From assembly GCA_023053575.1 (NCBI GenBank), contig JAKZAP010000003.1, positions 4,502,561-4,566,560 of the forward strand: a stretch of 64,000 nt of DNA. Reading direction: 5' to 3'. A program made the position numbers and the translations under genes. The notes beneath the pieces were generated by a model that had not been told where the DNA came from, ran no database searches, and was given only the letters and a program-made list of their open reading frames with translations. This document shows, in pieces, positions 56,565 through 64,000 of the stretch. The DNA is from Branchinecta lynchi (Eukaryota > Arthropoda > Branchiopoda > Anostraca > Branchinectidae). Every line of letters starts with the position of its first letter. Positions within the stretch are counted from its first letter, which is position 1.

Positions 56565-56955
56565 ATGGCATTTGCCTGCCGGCCAAGTGCCATACTGATC
56601 ACTTTTCCGTCCGTCGGTCGGTCCGGTGATCGCGAGTTAGGGTACTTCCAGATGTGCTAGGATGATGAAACCTATCAGGCATATCAGGGATCCGACCAAA
56701 CTGACTTGGAAATAGTCTACCATCGATTGACTCATACGCGAATCGGAAGCAGAGTACGACAAAACACAAAACTTTCATTCTGAACCATTTGTCAATGAGT
56801 GGAACGATATTTCAGATTTACTAGATCAACCCCATCGTCTGATAAAAGAGATATCGGAAGAGATATCTGGCTTCGACAACTGTAGTTAATCAAACCTTTT
56901 CTGACAAACATGCTAACTGTTCTTACTAGTGCCATATAAGCTTTCAGCTCTTGTT
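56565..56955 (+). repeat. R-family repeat with coding-like insert
   Basis: Left part (gcatttgcctgccggccaag, ttttccgtccgtcggtcggt) and right terminus (gccatataagctttcagctc) match the family. The middle carries the 52-codon remnant at 56731-56889. Confidence 0.6.
56731..56889 (+). pseudogene. Coding-like remnant inside a repeat copy
   Basis: Within the repeat copy at 56565-56955 there are 52 sense codons ending in TAA, of normal protein composition (ESEAEYDKTQNFHSEPFVNE ... LIKEISEEISGFDNCS). A TGA precedes it. The other copies of the family lack this segment, so it may come from a longer, possibly autonomous, relative or from captured host sequence. No family recognised. Confidence 0.3.
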
Positions 56956-57114
56956 TTTTTTTCCGGGTATTCCCAAAGACTGTTCAGGGACGATACTAAA
57001 GGGCATAGCAGACTAGTATGAATACGATGTTACGGCTTGTATATTATTCTTTAGTCTTTAACTTGCATCAGTTTGCTTGCGCACAACTTTGAAATGCAAA
57101 CTCACTACAAATAT

Positions 57115-57405
57115 TAAGTAAGTAAGTAAGTAATTTATTTATAACCCGCCATTTTCAGAAAGCGGAGTAAATGAAGAAAGTAAATAAAACACATAAACAT
57201 ACACAAAAGACACTTAATTTCAATCGTCGGCTAGGAAGCAGTGTAGAAGGTCGTGCGCTGGTTGGGTTCTGTTGTCAATGATTTTATATATTGAACAAAA
57301 GTTGCCCTCTTTTACTGAAAAACGTGAGATTCCCGAAGAATAAAAAAGGTAAAGAAGACAAACGTCAAACAACGAACAAGACCCTCTTTCCTTTTGACAG
57401 GACAT
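57115..57405 (-). pseudogene. Non-LTR ORF2 C-terminal tail and 3' UTR
   Basis: A minus-strand frame ends HDLLHCFLADD-stop, followed by the ACTCCGC ... GCGGGT hairpin and (TTAC)n. Confidence 0.4.
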
Positions 57406-58308
57406 GGGTCGTTATATGAATCTACGACACCTTTAAATCAAGTACCATAAAAGTTAAACAGGTTATATAACCAGACATTAACCCCAGACTACGTTGAATT
57501 AAACTTCAAGATATGATCCTGTGAAAAAGTCCAAGCCTCTCTGAGAGAAATTGATGCAAATGATGATACCACCTACACATCATGTACCAAGACAGGAGGT
57601 CCAATTAGTCTGGGAACCAGGCACCTCTACCGTTCAGGGAGTGATCAGGGTCGACTAAGGTCGTAAAAGAACCTGGCCGAAGCTCTACCAAAGCAAACGT
57701 AACACCGATTATTTAGTTGAACTTAGTCACCTCGCTTGACACTCAAAATAAAAACATAGCCGAAAATCAAAATAACACAAACAAGTCTTACTATGAGATG
57801 TGCGTCCCGCTGAACCCCCAAATGACTCGCCTCTATAAATAATAGTGAGGAGAGCTTCTTGGCTAGACAATATTTTCCACCAAAACTAATATTTAATAAA
57901 GAATAAATAAAGTGCTGTTCCACCAAAAAAGCAAATTACATAAAGCCAAAAATTAAAAGATATTTATACAATTCAAATCATGATGCTTACCCATGCTTAA
58001 TACATCAGCAAAAGAAACATGTGTGTGTGGGGGTAGGTTAATTGTAAGGCCAGGATTAAGCGGATGGATTCAAGCATATTGATCAGTCGTCGGCTGACTA
58101 TTTATCACTGGGTATCTCGGGAAAATATCTAAGAAATAAATTGGTGCGCACTGGCCCCTGCTAATTCTGACCGACGTGGGGAAGTGAGAGTGAAAGTCAA
58201 AAGTTAGAGGACGTACGTGCGGAAATACTGGAAGTGCAAATAGAATATATGATCAAGCGTGATTGAAAGTGCGCGCTTTCAGGACACTGAGACAGGAAAC
58301 GTTCCTTG
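57406..58308. other. Unassigned spacer
   Basis: No gene or repeat recognised. Confidence 0.25.
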
Positions 58309-59035
58309 CAGTGTTGCCAACGTACCAAATTAAGTTTACTAAACTCCGGAGGAATGTTTTACTAGATTCCAACAAAATTTACTAACTCACATGTTTTTTC
58401 GCGCTTGTCGCAGCTATCGCGCACTGCCCTACGGTATAGGTATTACATGTACTAAATTTCAGCAATCAAGTATTTTTGGAAATCGTACCTCAAATTTTGA
58501 GTCACACTTTTGATCTGTAAAGAAAGCAGCGAAAATATATACTATTTGACAGTGCAAAATATGTAGGACCGCTAACACCACGATTTTACTTAAAAACGTT
58601 CGCTTTTCAAGAAAGTCAAATTCTCTTGAACAATGTCGATTTTTCTAGAAAACGGTCCGTTCTTACGTTCTTTCAGGGACGATAAGCTTTACACAAGGGT
58701 CAAGGAGCTTAGACTATTCCAATCCTTGGTTTGGATGACTGACGAAATATAGCTTTTGTACTTTTGTATTTTATTCATACTCCGCTGTTACGCAAAAAGC
58801 GGGTCATAAATAAATAAATAAATAAATAAATAGAATTGTCACTCTGTCCTCTGCATGTGAATGGGGCTAGCTGCAGAAAGAAGGAAGATAGCGGATCCTA
58901 ATATCTGAGCACATTTCCCCAGAATTCACAAAGGAGAAAAATTGTACTAGATTAAAACAAAATTTACTAGATCCGCCAAATTTACTAAATTTTTTTTACT
59001 AGATCTAGTGAGATTTTACTGCGGTGGCAACACTG
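58309..59035. mobile_element. Possible hAT-like element, CAGTGTTGCCA ends
   Basis: CAGTGTTGCCAACG at left and TGGCAACACTG at right, with tttactagatNNaacaaaatt words near both ends. Flanks GTTCCTTG and CGTAAGGT do not match, so the TSD is unproven. A retrotransposon tail (58770-58832, (AAAT)n) is nested inside. Confidence 0.5.
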
Positions 59036-59790
59036 CGTAAGGTTGCATTAGCCAACACAAGAAGTTTTCGTCAGTTCTATTATTTCGGTCGATTCTTTTT
59101 GTTTAAATTTTTCCTTTCTTCTGTATCATCTAACGACCAAGATGGCTCATTTCTTTTTAAGAGTGGGTCACGACGTAACTGCACTAATTTTCGGCAGGGA
59201 GCATGTCGCAGGACACAAAGAAAGGGGAGGTTGGGGGCAACTATAAGGTCGAATGCACGTTCCATTGGGCACAAAAGGCCTTAGTGACCGTTTCCCTGTA
59301 TGAGCCAACCAGCCGTTTACGGTTATGCCCTGAACACGCGCCTAACTATGCCCTGAACGCGCGCCTAACCACATACTTCCTTCCAAACGCGAGGCAATAC
59401 CACGCTGTGTGATTACACAGGTAAACAAAGTTTGCATATACGTAACACAAAAGAATAATCAATTAAACTAAAGTTGTAACTTTAGCAGAAGAGTCACTGA
59501 GTCAGTAGAAGCGTGGCGATGTCACACGGATTCTGTGCATTATTTCATTGTAACTGTTATGTTATTAAAGATGTATCGTCGTTATTTATCTTCCAAATGT
59601 CAGAAATCATTAAGGAACTGAAATGGATGTTTCGCTGCGTCACTCAAAGAGTGAAATTGGACTAACAGGTTTAACTACCACTGGAGTAAATTACATAAAA
59701 ACGAAACAGATTAAGAACATGGAAGGCACTTCCTAGCCATAGATAAGGAAAAGTGTGCACAGTCAGTCGGAGGCTTGCTTTCCGCCTTTT
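59036..59790. other. Unassigned spacer
   Basis: Open frames at 59024-59412 resemble nothing known. No repeat recognised. Confidence 0.2.
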
Positions 59791-60154
59791 GGGATCCCAA
59801 AACGTAAGTGCAGGGATACCGATGACTTCGTAAAGTTATCCGTCTGTTCGTCCATCTGTAAGCATGATAACTCTCGATGGGAATGAGATGTTTTGATGAA
59901 ATTGGCTGTGAGGACTCTTTGTGTCAAGTTAAAGGTCGGGTGTGTAGATGGGCTCTGTAGCTCAACATTTAGGGTTGGGGGTTTAAATTAAGGGTCGAAC
60001 AAATTTTTTTTTAAGCTAATGAGATAGTCGACTTAGGGGCAAAAAAGATATGCTGAACACAATACGAAAACCATTTTCTCGCCGGACAAGTAGTTCGTCC
60101 GGAATCCGCCAAAAACCGGAAAGTTGGTTAAAAGTAAAAGTTTCATTTGAAGTT
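59791..60154 (-). repeat. 137-bp-unit element (F137), truncated
   Basis: GGGATCCCAAAACGTAAGTG, the gtccNtctgtaagcatgataa stretch, then one unit. Truncated at about 60154. Confidence 0.6.
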
Positions 60155-60622
60155 TGCAAGGTCATTGTTGGCCACGTACTCTTCTTTGGAATACAAACTC
60201 TTTCCGAAAGAGGTTAGCCCTTCACAATACAGGTAGCGTTCCAGCAACTTATTATTAGTTACTATCGTTACTATTCTTGTTATTATGGCCGTTCCCGAGC
60301 CCGCCGTAGTAAGTAAATTGGCTCCTCCCACTTATTATGTTCGTTCCACGACTGTTACGATCGTTACAATTTACTTATGATGGTCGCGAGCATCATAAGT
60401 GATAATAACTATCGGTTCTGCAGGAACTCCCGTAAGAGTGATGACGTATGTCCGCGTTGTTATGATTGTCGTTCCAGAGAGCGTCGTAACCACCACAATA
60501 CGGCGCTCGCCCCTACTCTTATCATCGTAACTTGTAGTAACTTCACTGGAACGCTACCTTACAGTTTGCCGGGACTGCCATCTGACGGCCCCTAACCATT
60601 GGATTGTACCTTCTTTCGTTTC
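60155..60622. other. Unassigned, low-complexity-like
   Basis: Many short words of the type tatNgttNcNat in both orientations. No gene. Confidence 0.2.
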
Positions 60623-61735
60623 TATGACATTTGCCCTTCGGCCAAGTGCCATATAGCGATCGCAATTTCTTGGTCTCTCTATCGGTTGGTCCGGGTTTTC
60701 CTAGTTCGGGCACTTCAACGTAAGCTAGGACGATGAAACTTGGCAGGCATATCAATGACCCCAAATGATTAAGTTGGAAACAGTAACTTTCCCGATCCGA
60801 ATATCGTGGGGGAGTGGAGAATCCGGAATATTGAGGAATTTATAACTTTAAACGGGTGATCGGATCTTAATGAAACTTGATATTAGGAAAGACCTAGCGC
60901 CCCAGACGATCCGTCTAAAATCCGGACCGGAACCAATGATTTTGGGGGAGGGGGAATCTTAGGAAACGCTTAGGGTGGAGGGATCGGGATAAAACTTGGT
61001 GGGAAGAACGAGCACAAGTCCTAGATACATCGTTGACATAAACGGACCGGATTCCGGCATTGTGGGGGGAGTTGGGGGGATTCTAGTGATTCAGCGAGTT
61101 CAGTACTTCCCGATGTACTAGGATGATGTAACTCGGCAGGAATATCAGGGATCCGAATAGACCTACTAGGAAATAGTCGTTTGAACAATCCGAACATCGT
61201 AGGGGGAGTGGAGGGCTGGGGAATCCGGAATCTATTGGCATTTATAACTTTTGAACGGGCGATCGGATTTGACTGAAACTTGGCAAGTGGAAAGAGCTAT
61301 TGTCTCCGATGTTCTACGCCAAGTCCGGACCGGATCCGATACTGGGAGGGGGGGGGGGGCTGGAAGGGGGCACCGGAATTTTTGTGAAACGCTTAGCGTC
61401 GAGGGATCTGGATGGAATTTGGTGGGAAGACCCGATGAAAAATTTATCTCAAAATAGTACTATGAAGTAGTACGAAAAAGTTGCATGTAGCACTAACGAT
61501 GCTACTACATGCTTCTACTTCAAGGCTACCGTGTTACTTCATACTACTATATGCTACTATTAGCAAGACTGGATGCTACAATGGCAAGACAGGATGCTAC
61601 TGGATACTACTACATAAGATTGGACCAGTCTGAGGCACATTAAATGATAGTATTCTATGTACATGCAACGTTTTCGTACTACTACCATACTACTACGCAG
61701 GCTACAAATTTTTCATCGGGGAATAAGCATAACTC
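60623..61735 (+). repeat. R-family repeat, interrupted by MITE H
   Basis: Starts gacatttgcccttcggccaag. It has about five degenerate units with gatgaaacttggNagg or gataaaacttggtgggaag, and G12 at 61348-61359. The right terminal hairpin is absent. MITE H sits at 61431-61720. Confidence 0.6.
61431..61720. mobile_element. MITE family H, copy 2
   Basis: CCCGATGAAAAATTT ... AAATTTTTCATCGGG with GA on both sides. Removing it restores ggtgggaagaataagca, as in the R-family word ggtgggaagaacaagca. Confidence 0.65.
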
Positions 61736-61749
61736 ACTACGCAGTTTCC

Positions 61750-63180
61750 TCCAATCCTTCCGTCGGAAGTTGATCTTTTGATTAACCTTCTAGAGTTAAA
61801 GGAGGAGGTAGAGATGGGATATCTGCTTGTCATTTGAAATTTGCTTCTTACGAAAAGTGTCTAGTCCTGTCATTACTTTTTAATGTTTTTTTGAGACATA
61901 GTCTCCTCCCTCGTTCCCTCATGGACGTTGAGCTGGTGACTGTACCGAAAGGAAAGGGATGCGATTATACAAGTTCGGATAATTTCAGACCTATTGCTTT
62001 GGCGACAATATTGAGTAAGTTGTTGGAAAAATGTCTGATCCATAAAATTGGTGGTTGGTTTCACACTTCGGATTTAAGCCTTCGCATAGTGTCGACTTGG
62101 CCATTTTTGTGCTAAAGGTGATTGTGGAGTATTTTTGGTTATATTCTTCACCTATTTTTCATGTTTCATAGACTCTGCTAAGGCCTTTGACAGGGTGAAC
62201 CATGGTAAAATTCTGAAAATTTTACTTCAAAGAGGAGTCGCACCTCAGTTTGTAAAGCTCCTGTGTTTCTGGTTTAGAACGCAGGAGTTCAGAGTGAGAT
62301 GGGGAAGTGCAGTTAGTGATAGTTTCGGCTTGTCAACGGCCTTAGGCAGGGTGGTGTGCTGTTCCCCTTGTTATATGTGGTGTATCTAGATGAGTTAAGT
62401 GCTAGGTTAGTACCTACTGGTGTCGGATGTTATATTAGCTGTACTTGTGTAAACCACATCATATTCGCAGATGATAATGTGGTGCTAGCACCTACTGTTT
62501 TTGCACTGAACAGGCTTCTTGCTGTTTGCGCCCAGTATGCGACAGAGTTTGATACTCTGTATAATACTAAGAAGTCACTTACAATATTTTTTTCCCTGTT
62601 GGGTGCCATCTCCCCAAGTTGCATGTGAAACTGTCTGGTAGAATACTTGAGTATGTCCCTAAGTTTCGATACCTGGTATTTACTGTGACTGAACGTCTAC
62701 GAGATGATGAATGTTTACAACTGCTTGCGGATAGTCTTTGCAAGTGTGGAAATGTTCTGATTTGGAAGTTCAGTCACGTTGATTTGAATATCAAAGTGCG
62801 TCTTTTTAAGACTTACTGTACCCAATTTTGTGCAGTGTCCCTTGTTACGAACCACACGGCTCCTGCTATGCGTAATCAAGAAGCTTGTTGCAATCGTATA
62901 TTTCGACGGCGAGCACGAGTGGAGTTCAGAGCAAGTATAAGCCAGGCGCTACTGCGTTATCATTACTGCACATTTCCTGAAATAGAGAGGGCGGCAAAAT
63001 CTCGATATGTTGTACGTGCTATAAAGTGAGAAATCAGCCTTGTAGCTATTGCAGCTAACTTCATTGCCTGCCTACGTGGCAGAAGCTACTTCTACTACGA
63101 TAGATGTAGTTTACCGGTGTTGTTATGTATTGTAATGGCTTTAAAATTTATTGATCGAAGCATTATATACTTTCTTGACA
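61750..63180 (+). pseudogene. Non-LTR reverse transcriptase, decayed
   Basis: RT blocks in order across several frames: SSDNFRPIALATILSKLLEK (about 61966-62025), a DSAKAFDRVNHGKILKILL block (about 62170), a WGSAVSDSFGLS block, then the catalytic FADD (62464-62475), a VPKFRYLVFTVTE block and the thumb to about 63028. There are at least three frameshifts and the endonuclease domain is missing, so it is a 5'-truncated dead copy of a CR1/jockey-group element. The order is standard and all parts are on the plus strand. Confidence 0.8.
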
Positions 63181-63187
63181 TAACTAG

Positions 63188-64000
63188 ATCATATCGGGGC
63201 TCTTTGGGGGGGGGGGGGGGAGGGGTTTTCCCGGACTTCCGGTGATCCCGACTTCCAGATGTGCTAAGGAGGATAAAACTTGGCAGGCATATTAATTACC
63301 CGACGAAATAGACTTAACGACCCGACACAATACCCTAGGAAGACTTCCGCACCTGGAGCCGACAATTTTTCGAGGAGTTGAGGGAGGGGGAATCCGGAAA
63401 TTACTAAATTCCGTAGGTTGCGAACAAATGGTTCGATTCAGGTGAAACTTTATGGGTGATAAGAACTGACATCAAAATATTAAGTAGGAACTAGTCACTT
63501 CCCCGGCCTGATCATCGTGGGGGGAGTGGAGGGAGGGGTAATCCAGAATCTTGAGGTATTTATAACATTTTAACGGGTGATCGAATCTTAATGAAACTTG
63601 ATATTTGGAAAGACCTCGTGGTTCAAACGACCCACTTCAAATCTGAACTGGATCCGATGACTTTGGCGGGAGTTAAAGGGGTGAGCCGGAAATCTTGGGA
63701 AAAGATTAGAATGAAGGGATCGGGATGAAACTTCGTGGGAAGAACAAGCACATGTGCTAGACACATCATTGACATAACCGGACCCGATTCGGGCACTGTG
63801 GTTGGAGTTGGGGAGGGGGGGATTCTGATGATCCAGCGAGTTCGGTAATTCCTGATGTAATATATATGACGAAACTCGGCAGGAATATGAGGGATTCGAG
63901 TAGACCGACACGAAAATAGTCGTTTGCACGATTCGAACATCGTGGGGGGGGGGGGGGTAGAGGGTTGGGGAACCCGGAATCTAGTGGCATTTATACTTTT
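63188..64000 (+). repeat. R-family repeat, runs off the right edge
   Basis: Degenerate units with ggatgaaacttNgtgggaag and gatcNNatcttaatgaaacttg; G15 at 63206-63220 and G14 at 63944-63957. Confidence 0.6.

Noticed and set aside
5458..59798. GGGATCCC (BamHI-site) motifs as cloning or vector artefacts
   Set aside because: They recur at the same place in a dispersed family with conserved flanking sequence, so they are native.

Overview
The window is animal nuclear DNA, most likely from an invertebrate with a repeat-rich genome. The evidence is intron-containing coding fragments with animal-type splice sites, one animal-type glycosyltransferase gene, many decayed CR1/jockey-like non-LTR retrotransposons, and very dense non-autonomous DNA transposons. 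I cannot fix the phylum from sequence alone; a protostome is a guess. No rRNA, functional tRNA, CRISPR array, operon or prokaryotic gene was seen.

Genes are sparse. One intact intronless gene encodes a GT31-family beta-1,3-glycosyltransferase (35523-36443, +). An open coding exon runs off the left edge (1-560, -) and resembles the transmembrane and juxtamembrane part of an SLC3A2/4F2hc-like amino-acid transporter heavy chain. A candidate first exon (8819-9056, -) could be its upstream start in a splice-compatible model. Other weaker exon candidates lie at 19652-19819 (-), 32051-32166 (+) and 55474-55950 (-, two exons). No shared pathway among these genes can be inferred.

The rest is mostly mobile DNA. 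At least nine non-autonomous hAT-like elements have exact 8-bp target-site duplications (TSDs) readable here: 2697-4574, 10075-11693, 17417-18905, 20406-21106, 21356-22056, 22220-22541, 27393-29708, 41713-44134 and 44161-44577. Three more have 7/8 TSDs (6793-6962, 39045-39230, 41981-43550). Several are nested: a 137-bp-repeat element (42121-43393) sits in a hAT-like element (41981-43550), which sits in another (41713-44134). No hAT transposase was found, so these were presumably mobilised in trans.

Layout: 1-9 kb, transporter exon(s) and a nested repeat block. 9-13 kb, 137-bp repeats, GGGCCC repeats and hAT-like element K. 13-17 kb, retrotransposon 3' ends. 17-24 kb, hAT-like and foldback elements including twin 701-bp hairpins. 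24-27 kb, repeats and a retrotransposon end. 27.4-29.7 kb, a transposon carrying a 234-bp satellite. 30.5-34.9 kb, a large inverted pair. 35-37 kb, the GT31 gene. 39-45 kb, nested hAT-like elements. 46-52 kb, a SINE-like sequence and retrotransposon remnants. 52.4-64 kb, a repeat family with a GAGCTTCTAGCTC terminal hairpin, a candidate two-exon gene and a decayed reverse transcriptase.

Two structural features stand out. Long poly(dG)/poly(dC) tracts sit just inside the termini of several hAT-like elements. Compact GC stem hairpins with a GAA loop recur near the ends of hAT-like families that otherwise look different.
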